A stretch of DNA of 64,000 bases from Perkinsus chesapeaki (Eukaryota > Perkinsozoa > Perkinsida > Perkinsidae). Location of the stretch: NCBI GenBank assembly GCA_013115145.1, contig JAAPAO010000081.1, forward strand, positions 1 to 64,000. The letters run 5' to 3'. Shown here one piece after another: positions 24,656 through 37,355 of the stretch (positions are counted from its first letter, which is position 1; each line of letters begins with the position of its first letter). The notes beneath the pieces are model-generated. The model made no database searches. It was not told the DNA's origin and was given only the letters and a program-made list of their open reading frames with translations. A program made the translations under genes and the position numbers.

Positions 24656-27271
24656 ATGGTCGAGCGGCTCCCATCTATACCGGTATACAAATTGCTCACA
24701 GCATTATACACGGGCGTGATGGCGTGCCTTTGTTCGTGGGCCATATTTATTACACCCGATGGCCGAGGCGCTAACATGACTGTAAGTTGCTAAGTCACTA
24801 AACTGCTATTAGCAATGGCTTTTCCTCCAGGTACTTGCGCCAATCTGGGCTTTGGTTTCTTCCTTCCTTAACATCCACGACAATTACGATCAGTCTCTTA
24901 GATCCATTGCAGGTGCCTTTATTGGCCTCTTCTTCACTGAGCTTATTGCTATTGTCATCACAGCCGGCAACACCGTCGAGTATGACGATTGGATCGGCGT
25001 GGCCGTGGCGTTCCCTGTCTGCTTCCTCATGGCCCTTGGTGATGTGGCGACCGGCAGCAAGCTATCCAACGTATTCCGCTCCGATGTGGCCATGGAGGCT
25101 ATGTATATTCCTATTGCCTTCCCAGGCGGCCGGCCCTTCTTACATGGTGCGCTCACCGCTGCAGCTTTCATGGTTGGCTCTACAGAATCGTTCATAGCTA
25201 CTAGTATTCTCAACGCCTTCAACCTTCTTCCCCGTAAAGATCTGCCGGCAATACCGGCGTTCGCGAAGCGTGCAGCTGATTACTACGAGACCTTAACGGC
25301 GTACTGGACTAGCGGTATGGAGCACAACGACTTCGTGGACCGTCAAAGAAAGGTCTTCGAGGAGTCTTGGAGAGCGGCCTCAAGAGAGGCGCCAACTCCA
25401 GAGCTTCGTAGTGTAATTTACCGCATGGCTTCCGGCCTGATCGCCCTGAGAGATACGATGAACGATGGCCGCTACAGTGAGGGAATGCTGGAACACATAT
25501 GGCATCCGTTGATGCCCGATATTGTTGAACTGAGGCTCGAAGTGGTCTACTGGCTCAGGACCACAGCAAAGCCTATCAACACCGAGAAGGACATCGAACA
25601 GACCGATCTTATGAACCTCGCAACTGAACTGAGCAGCAGACTCAGTCAGGAATCTATCTCATATAGTGAGAAGGTCCTCGAGGGCGAGTCCTCCCTGTCC
25701 CCAGCTAACGACATTGTGAGATTCCAGTTTGCCATGTCTCTGATTGCCAAGTTTGCTGTTCTGTCCGACGAGTTCTATACTTTAGTTCGACGCCAGCAGA
25801 AGGCAGAAGGACCTCCACTTAAATGGGTAAGATCTGGTCTCTATGCTGCTTGTTAGCATATGAATTTTTGCTCTTCTTTTAGTATAACTGGTGGGGCCGA
25901 CTTACACGTTATCTCTCCGAATGCAAGAAGTATTGGATACATTGGTGGCATCTCCCATTTTGGGCCTACGGCAATATGACCCTCAGGCAGAGGCTCGTAC
26001 ATCCGTTGAGGCTGTCAATTACCATCACTGCTTTCGCGTTCCCCTTGGTAGCCTGGGCCCATCAGGATCCCCTTATCGAGACCTTTGGGTTCTGGGCCTT
26101 GGTTCCCTTGTTGTTCTGCTTCTTGGGTACACCAGGAGCTTCATTGGTGAAGGGTACCAGGCGTATTGTTGGCACTATTCTGGCTGCTTGTCTTGGTATG
26201 GCTTGTATTGAGGGTAACTACAACAGCGTTCCGGCGTATGTTGTAGAGATGTTTGTTGCGGTGTCCATCGGCAAGCTAGGTGCTCTCTATTCTAACATCG
26301 ATTACGCCGGTACTGTATTTGCTTTCACATGGATGTTGGTTGGTATTGTACCCACTCTGGGCTCGGAGCCTACGAAAGACGATATGATCACCTGGGCACT
26401 GTGGCGTTTGGCCATGACGCTGATCGGCACTGTTGGCAATATGGTGGTAGCTACCTTCGTCTTCCCGACCTTCGCGTTTGAGAAGCTCAACGGCGAGACC
26501 GCTCACGAGCTCATGGCGCAATCCCAGCTGGTCTCGATGGCCATTGAACAGCTTTGCGCTGTGGAGAAGGGCCCATGCGTGAACCCTGATGACAAGCGTG
26601 TTGAGAGCGGTGATGAGTTCTTCAAGTCCGGTGATTATAGGTATCAGCTTCTTCCTGATGCCAAGGCCGAGGAACTGGTCCTCAATAGAACAGCTATCAT
26701 TGACGACACCACTCGAGCCGTTATTAAGTCCCAATACGACGTAGACATGATGGGCCGTTCTTCCATGGTAGCTCATACGACCATCTCGGACTGTACTCGC
26801 CAGATTGCTGACCCCACTATCACTCTTCTGTTGGACCCTCTTCGGTCTAGTCTACATAAAGTGGCTATCGCACTGAATGATTCGGCTTCTAAGATGGCCT
26901 TGAAAATACTAGACCAGAGCAAGCGAGGCAGTAAGAGCATCAGAGAGTTCGAGCTGCCATATGAAAGCAGCCAAGTGAACGTTGAGATGCAACGAGCCCT
27001 CGACATCTTCGTTGCCAGAAGAGAGGTCATGCTTGCCGGTGACGAGAAGAATCTGGAAAGCTGGGCCAGCGCAATCCAGGGTGGCCTCTACGGCCTCTTC
27101 CATTCATTATATACATTGCGTGTGTTTGTCGACGAATGGGTCCATATGGAATCGCGAATCTTGGGCTTGAAGCCAGCGTCTCGCAGGTCTCGAGCACTCA
27201 CTGGTGCTCCCGAAGAGTGGAGCAAGGATTCGTCGAAGACTCCTCGTCATGGTTCAATGGTCCAACTATAA
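24656..27271 (+). CDS. Array gene I: FUSC/ArAE-like membrane protein (836 aa)
   Basis: Exons are 24656-24781, 24831-25826 and 25883-27271, introns 49 and 56 nt, phase 0. Exon 1 starts MVERLPSIPVYKLLTALYTG. Exon 2 opens VLAPIWALVSSFLNIHDNYD. Exon 3 opens YNWWGRLTRYLSECKKYWIH and shares 107 of 109 bp with gene C there, far above the background similarity. The signature is CFLGTPGASLVKGTRRIVGT; the late motif is IQGGLYGLFHSLY with VFVDEW. This is the last gene of the C/G/H/I type; an 842 bp spacer separates it from the J-M type. Confidence 0.85.
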
Positions 27272-28113
27272 ACCACATATATCACATTTACGTATCGTGC
27301 CCTTCTCTTACCATCATCTCCATTTTAGTGCCATAGTTGTCCGTCGCTGGTGACGGCAACTGTGCAGTTTGTCCTTCGGTGCTGTACGTGATACAATGCA
27401 CAGTTTATCGCGTGCCGCCCTCCCTGGACGCCCGCAGTGATGACGCAACAGCCCGGAGGTAAGTGAGCATCTTGAATGATCTGTGAGTCTAGATTGTATA
27501 AATTGCGGATGTGTATAAACCCCTAGTGATTAAAGCTTAGGGTCGTACCATTGTGCAGATCGTTCAGTTTCTACTTGTGTCCACTGTCCAAACCTGTTTG
27601 CGGTAACTGAATGGTTTGATTGTTGTTGCAGAGTTGTACCCCCTTTCCTACTTGGAGAATACTGTTGGGTTGAAGCACTTCATACTCAGGACTACGTATG
27701 TGCAGCAAGGCTACGCTTCTAGCTTTCTGCATTGCATTGTTTTTCGAATTTGAACTCACAATTGATATGCGCATCACCTTTAGGTAATTAGTAATTACTA
27801 ACTACTTCAATTACTGACCCACTCCTCATTGTGATTGAACAAGGCGGTCGTATATCCGTTATCATCAAGACATAATTATAATCCTTTTCACCATCTTATA
27901 TTTCAGGCAATGGGCATCCTGCTGACTTGCGCTTCACTTCGTAGTTGTCATGCTTCCCATAATATCGGACACTTCATTGGTCATCATCTGTTTGCACTAA
28001 TAACATATTTGCCTATGCTGCGCTCGGTCTACACCATAAAGGCGACACCTTTCTTGCACAGCGTACGCTGTGACTTGAGAATCATTCTTTCAGTGCTTAG
28101 TGCCTTCATATTT
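27272..28113. other. Intergenic spacer I-J, the largest in the array
   Basis: No full gene lies here. At 27335-27361 an imperfect hairpin (AGTTGTCCGTC against GACGGCAACT) follows the stop of gene I. At 27901-27945 there is a short stretch resembling the start of a second exon of the J-M type, listed separately. The rest is AT-rich without recognisable features. It marks the boundary between two paralogue types. Confidence 0.45.
27901..27945 (+). pseudogene. Possible relic of an array gene: acceptor and start of exon 2
   Basis: TTTCAG is followed by codons AMGILLTCASL, which resemble VMAILFTYAAATL at the start of exon 2 in gene K, including the polypyrimidine tract and acceptor. Similarity fades after about a dozen codons and no exon 1 or later part is found nearby. 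It may be a remnant of a lost array copy, or a chance match of a short motif. Confidence 0.35.
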
Positions 28114-30778
28114 ATGAAGCCTCGTTGCACGCCAACGTCTTACCAGCTCCCACAGTATCCTCGATACCGCCTGCAGGTTGCGGTCTATACCGGCATCCTC
28201 GTGTGTATCTGCGCTGTTCCTCAATTTGTCCCCGCACTTCAGCAGGCCCTGCAGCAGCACCTTTATGTAAGTCCGTATGCTCATCTATTTTGCCGAATGA
28301 TGGTCTTTCATCTCGTACCTTTCCCGCGGACCCCCCCCCGTATTCTATCTTCCAGATACTGGCAATCATGTTCACCTCCGATACTGCCACACTAAACTCC
28401 CAGACCTTTACCGTTGGCGCTTGGAATATCCTGATAACCATGTATGTCGGATCCTCTGTTGGTTGCATTATTGTTCTTCTTGAGACTGCTATGGGCGGCG
28501 GTGTCTACAACCACTTCTTTGGTGTATTGCTTGCATTCCCTTTTATACTGTTCTCTAGCATGGTCCAAGCAACCTCAAAGTGCAAACTGGCTGAGTTTTA
28601 CAACTACATCAATGGCAATATGATGCTGGCTGCAGTAGTAGCTTTCTCTGATACCGAACCGCTCAAGTATATGTACTCTGCTATGTTCGCAGGCGCTCTA
28701 TCGTTTGCCTTGCTTCTCGTATTAACATGGACCCTCAATCTCGTTGGTTTGCTCCCCTGCGCGGCCCCCGCACCTCTACCTGCGTTCGAGCATGCGGCCG
28801 CCACCAGTTTTCAAACTAATGTTTGGTACATCTTGGAACGCAATCTACACGAGCATGAGCTAGCCGAGCAAAGGAGGCTGCTATCCAATGCCCGCAAAGC
28901 AGCGCTATCCAACGTTACCGATCCTAGCCTGAGGCTCTGTATATACAGGATGATCAGTACGTTATATGGCTTACGGAGAGCTGCTCTATATGAACCCTTG
29001 AGTGAAGTTGCTGTGGTGAATCTTTGGGAGCCGATGCAGATGGAATTGGGAAAATTGGTTAACAGAGTTACCGCAATACTGAAACATGAGGTGGAAGTGG
29101 AAGATATTCCCGATTTGAAGGCTGCTGCACGTGATGCTCTTATTAAGATAAAAATAATTAGCATCGAGTATACTCGGGCAGTTGCTGATCAGAAGTCCGT
29201 TGTGATTTCTGCTAGAGAGATGGCTCGAGTAGAGTTTGCCATGTTAGCCATACCAAGATTTGCTATACTCGTTGATCGTTACTTCAAGCTGAAAGGCAAC
29301 CAGGAGACTCCAAGACCTTCAATCTGGAGCTACGTAATAAGTTTACGAAGTCACTAGTTGCATTTCTCAAGCAGGTACCCATATCCCCTTCAATGAGACA
29401 CCCCATTGCTTTCATTAAGCGCCCAACGTGGCCACCGGGAACGTCTTTACGAGATAAGTTAGCATTTCCTTTGAGGCTGGCTATCTCAATCACTATTGTG
29501 TCCGAAGCCGCTCTAGCAATTGGCCAAGTGTATCCTATCCTTCGTACTGAAGGCTATTGGTTCTGCCTCCCCGTGCTAACATGCTTCCTCCCCACTGTTG
29601 GGTGGACTATCGTAAAGGGCTCAAGGCGCTTGCTGGGCGTTCTACTCGGAGGTTCTCTTGCTATGCTGATTGTCTACATCAATTCGATGGACATTCCTGC
29701 TGTGATGGTGGAGCTCTTCCTAGTGGCTTCTGTGGGAAAGTTCTTCGCCCAAGACCCAAGGGTTGGTTACTTTGGCTACCAAACTGTTACAACGTTTTCT
29801 ATTGTTGGCGTCTGCAATGCTCTGGACTCGGAACTGGATGGTGATGCTCGCATAGCTTTGGCCTGGCTACGAATGCTGTTCACAATGACGGGACTGTTCA
29901 CCGCTATCTTCCTATCATTGGTATCGTCCCCGTCATTCTGTGGTCGCCGCCTGGCATTACAAACCAGCAAGGAGCTCGTTTGTATGTCCAATGCAGTTTC
30001 AGCGTTAGTCGAAGGAATAATCTCCAGAGAGCCTGATGGCTTCACATTCCCAGAGCACGGTCTGCCTACAATGGTCGAAATGGGTTTGACTCTTCTCAAT
30101 GAAGACAACGCTCGCTCGGCAGAGAAGCCTTGGTTCCGTGAAGAAGCTGTGTATCTCCAGCTTATCCATGCTAGCTCAACGCGCTGCTCCGTCCCTGCCA
30201 AGTGTCTTTCCGCCGCTCAGGATGATGTTGCGAGGCTCAGCAGAAGTACCGTCGTTGTTGAAGAAGTGTTTCGGAGTTGTTACAGGACGATGAGCCCAGC
30301 AGCCGACAGACTGCTGCTGGATCCTATCAGACCTTTATTAGATGACGTCGCGAGACATCTGCAACGATCGGCTCAAGAATTGGATCGTACACTGCGCAGC
30401 ATCGTGGACCCAGAGTTCGCAGTACGCTGGGCTGAGGAAACCTTGGAGTCAATGCTGTATTTGTATGCTACATTCGATGAGAACAGGACAAAGCTTCTTT
30501 TCAAACGTACCTGGGCAGCCGAAGGTGAAGTAACTGACTCTACCCATATGATCCAAGTTATGAGTAGTGGCGGTGTCGGCCTTCATGAAGCTATCCATGC
30601 TATAAACACATTTATAGAAGATTGGGTTACGGTTGTTAACAAGCTGTTGGGATGTCAACTGAGTATCCCTAACTCTGCGGTGGAAGCTAGCATTTCTTCT
30701 CTTGAGATGTTCGAGACCAAAGCAGTCTCTGACGGCAACGGTATTCCCCGCATCCGAGCTGGCACTTGCGCATACTAA
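28114..30778 (+). CDS. Array gene J: FUSC/ArAE-like membrane protein (844 aa)
   Basis: Exons are 28114-28266, 28356-29333 and 29375-30778; introns are 89 and 41 nt, phase 0. Intron 2 is the shortest in the array. Exon 1 (MKPRCTPTSYQLPQYPRYRL) is two codons shorter than in K, L and M. Exon 2 (978 nt) opens ILAIMFTSDTATLNSQTF and includes GGGVYNHFFGVLLAFPF. Exon 3 opens VPISPSMRHPIAFIKRP and carries CFLPTVGWTIVKGSRRLLGV. A three-base deletion leaves SSGGVGLHEA, one Gly short of its sisters. The last 250 bp of exon 2 and the first 165 bp of exon 3 are almost identical to gene L. Confidence 0.86.
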
Positions 30779-31137
30779 ACCGTTCAGTGTGGTGTACTGC
30801 TCAAGTATAATATGTTTTAACGTCTTTGTGTCTTATTTCCTTTTCCGTGCGTCTTCCAAATTGAACAAGGATATCGCATAACGTTAGGATTTGCGTGGGT
30901 AGGTACTTTAGTTCCTTTATAGGAGAATAATAACTTTTGTGTTTCCGGTGGGTAAGACATTCACGGCCTTCGTCATGCTCGCTTAACCACTCGCCCACAT
31001 TATCTAGTTCGTTGCTCAGCTTGGCTCACGCCCTTCTCTGGTGGACGTCCTTGCTTGAGACAGGCTCTTTATCGTGGCACTATATTGTCGATCTTGTGCT
31101 GCTAGTTCTCTCCGATAGGTTCAGTGATATTGTACGT
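30779..31137. other. Intergenic spacer J-K
   Basis: No exon is seen. The last 45 bp (from 31093) belong to a block that is repeated before gene L, so the promoter-proximal leader of K and L appears to have been copied together with exon 1. Confidence 0.4.
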
Positions 31138-33800
31138 ATGGCAACGAAGTCTCGTGCCGCTTCCGTGCCATCCCGCCTGCCGCAGTATCCTCGATACCGA
31201 CTGCAGGTTGCGGCGTATGCCGGCTTTCTAGCGTGTATCTGCGCTGTTCCGCAATTCCTCCCTACACTTCAGCGAACACTGCAGCAGCACCTTTATGTAA
31301 GTCAGTATTCCTGTCATTTCTAGTGGATTTCATAATTTTTTTCCTCTTCATATTTGGTATTTCAGGTAATGGCCATCCTGTTTACTTACGCCGCAGCCAC
31401 GCTCAACTCTAAAACCTTCATGGTTGGTCCCTGGAATCTTCTGATATCTATTTGCACTGGATCCTCTGTTGGTTATGCTATCGTTCTTCTCGAGACTGCT
31501 ATGGGCGGCGGTGTCTACAACCACTTCTTTGGTGTTTTGCTTGCATTCCCTTTTATACTGTTGTCTAGCATGGTCCAAGCAACATCAAAGTGCAAGCTGG
31601 CTGAGTTTTACTCGTATATTCCCGGTAACTTAATGATCGTAGCTGTTGTTGCATTCTCTGCATCCGAGCCGTTAAGGTGTTTGTACTCGGCTATGTTCGC
31701 AGGTGTTTTCATGTTTGTGGTACTCCTCACAATAACAGGGGCACTTAATATCCTTGGTTTGCTCCCACTCGCAGCACCCGAACCTCTGGCTGCCTTTGAG
31801 CATGCAGCTGCTACTGGTTTTCAAATGAGTGTATGCTATGTTCTGGACGGTGATCTACACCAGCGTGAGATGGCGGAGCAGCGCCAACAGCTAGTGATTG
31901 CCCGCCGAGCAGCCTTAACCAGCGCATCCGATGCCAATCTCAGGCTTTGCATATTTAGAATGATTAGTACTTTGTATGGTTTGCGGAGAGCTGCACGATA
32001 TGAGCCCTTCAGTGAGACCGCAGTGATACATTTATGGGAGCCGATGCAGATGGAGTTGGGAAGATTGGTTACCAAAGTTACCGCACTACTGAAGCACGAG
32101 GTGGAAGTGGAAGATATTCCCGATTTAAAGGCTGCTGCACGTGATGCTCTTATTAAGATAAAAAAGATTAGCATCGAGTATACTCGGGCAGTTGCTGATC
32201 AGAAGTCCGTTGTGATTTCTGCTAGAGAGATGGCTCGAGTAGAGTTTGCCATGTTAGCCATACCAAGATTTGCAATACTCGTTGATCGTTACTTCAATCT
32301 AAAAGAGAAGCAGGAAACTCCAAGACCTTCAATCTGGAGCTACGTAAAAACCTTGCAAATGCCACTGTTACTTTCCCATTTCTCAAGCAGGTACCCATAT
32401 CCCCTTCAATGAGACACCCCATTGCTTTCATTAAGCGCCCAATGTGGCCACCGGGAATGTCTTTTCGAGATAAGTTAGCATTTCCTTTAAGGCTGGCTGT
32501 CTCGATCACTATCACGGTTGAAGCCGCCTTGGGAGTTGGCCAAGCGTATCCTATCCTTCGTACAGAGGGCTTTTGGTTCTGCCTGCCAGTGTTAACATGC
32601 TTCCTTCCCACCGTCGGATGGACCATAGGGAAGGGCTCAAGGCGTATGCTTGGTGTTTTGATTGGCGGTGCTCTTGCTATGCTGATTGTTTACGTCAACT
32701 CGATGAATATTCCTGCTGTGATGGTGGAGCTCTTCCTCGTCGCTTCTGTGGGGAAGTTTTTCACCCTAGACCCGAGAATTGGTTATTTGGGATTTCAAAC
32801 TGTTGTCACTTTCACTATTGTTGGCGTCTGTAATGCTCTCGATCCTGCACTGGATGGCGATATTCGCATAACCCTGGCGTGGCTGCGAATGCTATTGACC
32901 GTTTTAGGGTTATGCACCGCTATCTTCCTATCATTGATATCGTACCCGTCATTCTGTGGAAGGCGCCTAGCAGTGCAAACCAGCAAAGAGCTTCTCTGCG
33001 CGTCCGATGCAGTGTCGGCACTGGTGAAAGGAGTGACAGCCAGAGAGCCCGATGGCTCAGTAAGCCCAGAAGAGCGTGGCATGCCTACAATGGTCGACAT
33101 CGGCATGAGTCTGTTGAAGGAAGATAGCGCTCGATTGGCGGAGAGGCCGTGGTTCGATGAAGAGGCTATGTATCTCCAGTTTATTCATGCTAATCCAACG
33201 CGCTGCTCTGTCTCTGCAAAGTGTCTTGCCGCCGCTCAGGGTGATGTGGCGCGGCTCAGCAGAAGTGCCGTTGTCGTTGAACAAGCTTTTTGGAGTTGCG
33301 ACAAGAAGATGAGCCCGGCAACCGATAGGCTTCTTCTGGGCCCCATCAAACCTTTATTAAATGATGTTGTAAAACACCTACAACTATCGGCTCAAGCTTT
33401 GGACGGTACACTGCATGGAGTCGTAGACACAAAGCCTGCAATCTGTTTGGCAGAGGAGACACTAGAACTGATGCTATATTTATATGCTACGTTCGAGGAG
33501 AATAGAGCGAATCTACTTTTTAAGCGCACCTGGGCAGCTGAGGGTGAAGTAACCGAGTCTACTCATATGGTTGAGGTCATGAACAGTGGTGGCGGTGTCG
33601 GTCTCCATGAAGCAATACACGCTATAAATGCGTTCGTGGAGGACTGGGTTACGGTTGTAAACAGTTTATTGGCGTGCCAACTCAGTATCCCTAATTCGGC
33701 AGCTGAAGCGCCTGTCTCATCGTTCGGAAGCATCGATACATGTCCGGGCTCCACTAATAGCGAGTTTACCCGCCTGCGAGCTGGCACTTGCGCATATTAA
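31138..33800 (+). CDS. Array gene K: FUSC/ArAE-like membrane protein (848 aa)
   Basis: Exons are 31138-31296, 31366-32343 and 32391-33800, introns 69 and 47 nt, phase 0. MATKSRAASVPSRLPQYPRY begins the protein; the frame is open further upstream but without an ATG that fits the family. Exon 2 opens VMAILFTYAAATLNSKTF. Exon 3 has CFLPTVGWTIGKGSRRMLGV; this part is shared almost base for base with gene L. The 3' third is the most diverged of the J-M group, with NSGGGVGLHEAIH and FVEDW encoded by different synonymous codons from J, L and M. Confidence 0.86.
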
Positions 33801-34203
33801 ACTCAGCATGTGTTCTCTATGCATCCTATATTATTAAGCCTTTGTATCCTATTTCCTTTCCCATACGCACTCCTGATTGAACAAGGAAGTCATATAACGT
33901 TGAACTTGATCTGGATAGATTCCTTATTTGCTTATCCTCTGGAGTATAGTCGTTGCGTTCCCGTGCGTGGCAGCGCTTTTGGCCTCTGCGATGAAGGGTC
34001 CTTGTGGTTCTCAGCGAAGACTCAATGAAGATTCTCACTAACAACCTCACCCCCGGGGTGAGTCACCCCCAACGTGCATCCTATCAACTTCGCATTGGTG
34101 GACTTGCGCTTTTTCCCTTCACACCGTTGTTTAAGTGTCGTTGAGCTGCCTTGGCGAACTTGTGCTGCTAGTTCTCTACGATAGCTTCAGTGATATTGTA
34201 CGT
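33801..34203. other. Intergenic spacer K-L
   Basis: No exon is seen. A perfect GC-rich hairpin, CTCACCCC-C-GGGGTGAG, lies at 34046-34062. The last 45 bp match the leader of gene K. Confidence 0.4.
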
Positions 34204-36923
34204 ATGACAACGAAGTCTCGTGGCGCTTCCGTGCCATACCGCCTCCCGCAGTATCCTCGATACCGACTGCAGGTTGCGGCGTATGCCGGCTTTCTAGCGT
34301 GTATCTGCGCAGTTCCGCAATTCTTGCCTACACTCCAGCGAACACTGCAGCAACATCTTTATGTGAGTAGCAGCGGCCGTCCCTACCGATTTTGTTGCAG
34401 CAGCAATGGATTGGTTGGCTTCGGCTTCGTACGGTTCTCTATGCTCCGGCCTCTGTGGTGATTGTTCAACTTAGCTGTTATTGCATTTCAGGTGATGGCC
34501 ATCATGTATACGTATGGAGGAGCAACGCTTAACTCGAAGGCCTTCAAGGTTGGCCCTTGGCGACTTCTGATAACTTCTTGTCTTGGATCCTCTGTTGGTT
34601 ATGCTATCGTTCTTCTCGAAACTGCTATGGGCGGCGGTGTCTACAACCACTTCTTTGGTGTTTTGCTTGCATTCCCTTTTATACTATTGTCCAGCATGGT
34701 CCAAGCAACATCAAAGTGCAAACTGGCTGAATTCTATTCCTATATCAATGGCAACTTAATGCTCATATCAGTCGTCGCTTTCTCCGGTACCGAGGCTCTC
34801 AAGTGTATGTACTCTGCCATTTTCGCAGGAGTTCTGTCCTTTGTTGTATTGTTCGTTTGCACGGGGACACTCGATCTTCTTGGTTTGCTGCCACTTGCAG
34901 CTCCCGAGCCCCTATCGGCATTCGAACACGCTGCGGCCACCAGTTTCCAATCGAACGTCAGTTACATTCTGGATGGAGACCTGCATCTTCGTGAACTCAC
35001 AGAGCAGCGACAACAATTGGTCAGTGCTCGTAAAGCAGCATTAGCCAGCGTCCCCGATGCTGACCTGCGGCTCTGTATCTTCCGAATGACGAGTACGCTC
35101 TATGGCCTACGGAGAGCTGCACGATTTGAGCCTTTCAGTGAAGCCGCAGTGGTACATTTGTGGGAGCCGATGCAGATGGAGTTGGGAAGATTGGTTACCA
35201 AAGTTACCGCACTACTAAAGCATGAGGTGGAAGTGGAAGATATTCCCGATTTGAAGGCTGCTGCACGTGATGCTCTTATTAAAATAAAAAAGATTAGCAT
35301 CGAGTATACTCGGGCAGTTGCTGATCAGAAGTCCGTTGTGATTTCTGCTAGAGAGATGGCTCGAGTAGAGTTTGCCATGTTAGCCATACCAAGATTTGCA
35401 ATACTCGTTGATCGTTACTTCAAGCTGAAGGGTAGTCGCGGTGCTCCAAAGCCATCCTTCTGGCGCTATGTAATAACCTTGTAAATGTCACTGTTACTTT
35501 CCCATTTCTCGAGTAGGTACCCATATCCCCTTCAATGAGACACCCCATTGCTTTCATTAAGCGCCCAATGTGGCCACCGGGAACGTCTTTACGAGATAAG
35601 TTAGCATTTCCTTTGAGGCTGGCTATCTCGATCACTATTGTGTCCGAAGCCGCTCTAGCAATTGGCCAAGTGTATCCTATTGTTCTCACTGAAGGCTTGT
35701 GGTTTGCACTACCTGTGGTAACATGCTTCCTTCCCACCGTCGGATGGACCATAGGGAAGGGCTCAAGGCGTATGCTTGGTGTTTTGATTGGCGGTGCTCT
35801 TGCTATGCTGATTGTTTACGTCAACTCGATGAATATTCCTGCAGTGATGGTGGAGCTCTTCCTCGTCGCTTCTGTGGGGAAGTTTTTTACCCAAGACCCG
35901 AGAATTGGTTACCTTGGGTTCCAAATTGTCACAACATTCACTGTTGTTGGCGTCTGCAATGCTCTCGATCCCGTACTGGATGCCGATGCTCGCATAACTC
36001 TGGCCTGGCTTCGAATGCTATTAACAGTCACGGGGTTATGCACCGCTATCTTTCTATCATTGATATCGTTTCCGTCCTTCTGCGGTCGCCGTCTGGCGTT
36101 GCAAACCAGCAAAGAGCTTCTCTGCGCATCTAACGCAGTATCAGCGCTAGTCGAGGGAATCATCGCCAGGAAGCCCGACGGCTCGACGGACCCAGAAGAG
36201 CACGGTCTGCCTACTGTGGTCGAAACCGGTTTGAGTCTGTTAAAGGAAGACAGCGCTCGTCTAGCAGAGAAAGCGTGGTTCGCCGAGGAAGCCGTGTATC
36301 TCGCGCTGGTCCGTGGCAGCTCAACGCGCTGCTCCGTCCCTGCCAAGTGTCTTGCTGCCGCTCAAGATGATGTTGCGAGGCTCAGCAGAAGTGCTGTCGT
36401 TGTCGAACAAGTCTTCTGGAGCTGCGACAAGAAGATGAGTCCAGCAACCGATAGACTGCTTCTTGATCCTATTAGACCTTTGTTGGACGATCTTGCAAAA
36501 CATCTGCAACGGTCGGCTCAAGAGTTAGATCGTACAATGCGCAGCATCGTGGACCCAGAGTCCGCAGTACGCTGGGCTGAAGAAACCTTGGAGTCAATGC
36601 TGTATTTGTATGCTACATTTGATGAGAACAGAACAAAGCTTCTTTTCAAACGTACCTGGGCAGCCGAAGGTGAAGTAACTGACTCTACCCATATGATAGA
36701 AGTTATGAGCAGTGGTGGCGGTGTCGGCCTTCATGAAGCTATCCATGCTATAAACGCATTTATAGAAGATTGGGTTACGGTTGTTAACAAGCTTTTCGCG
36801 TGCCAGCTGAGCGTTCCTAACTCCGCTGGTGAAGAAAGTGTTATGTCTTTCGGAAGTCTTGACACCAGTACAGGCTCTAATGACAGTGGTATTCGTAGGA
36901 GAGCTGAAACGTGTTCATACTGA
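34204..36923 (+). CDS. Array gene L: FUSC/ArAE-like membrane protein, mosaic of J and K (847 aa)
   Basis: Exons are 34204-34362, 34492-35469 and 35517-36923, introns 129 and 47 nt, phase 0. MTTKSRGASVPYRLPQYPRY starts exon 1, which matches K closely, as does the leader. Exon 3 begins with a J-like tract (35517 to about 35690), switches to a K-like tract around the CFLPTVGWTIGKGSRRMLGV block (about 35728-35890), and ends J- and M-like (about 36580-36790). The protein itself is intact with SSGGGVGLHEAIH and FIEDW. The patchwork indicates gene conversion or unequal exchange. Confidence 0.87.
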
Positions 36924-37355
36924 GTCTCCTGGCAGTATTCTGAGATGCCTCTCAGTGGTACGTATTTTCCCTTCGCTTCGCCGTGTGGGCTCCATCACCA
37001 AGCCACACGGTATACTCGCTGTTTAGTTGCTTTATGTGGAAGACCATTCATACACTGTCGAATTCCTTCTTTCCGTATTTACTTGTATTGTGTTTGACCT
37101 TACAGGCCTTTTCTTCGTCCATCTATGTCGACAGCCCTTTAAGCTCGCCTCCGTACTCGCTGAAAAGTCATTTCAGTGGGCCCAGCATGTCGGTTTAAAC
37201 AACCATCGCTAGCACGGTATTGAGACAAATAATGCGTTCTGATACCCTTTCAAATTCCTCTTGCGCAGCGCTCGTACAAAATAGATAGGATGTACCAGAT
37301 TGTTTCCCTTGTCTTCCTCCAGCGTATTTTCCTGCTGCTCAGTTCGCATATATGT
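36924..37355. other. Intergenic spacer L-M
   Basis: No exon fits the family pattern, although the frame of gene M is open upstream of its chosen start. A short hairpin (CCGTGTGG and CCACACGG) lies near 36981-37010. Confidence 0.35.

Noticed and set aside
27835-28113. N-terminal extension of gene J from an open frame starting far upstream
   Set aside because: The extension does not align with K, L or M, and it includes the relic acceptor; the start at 28114 gives the family N terminus.
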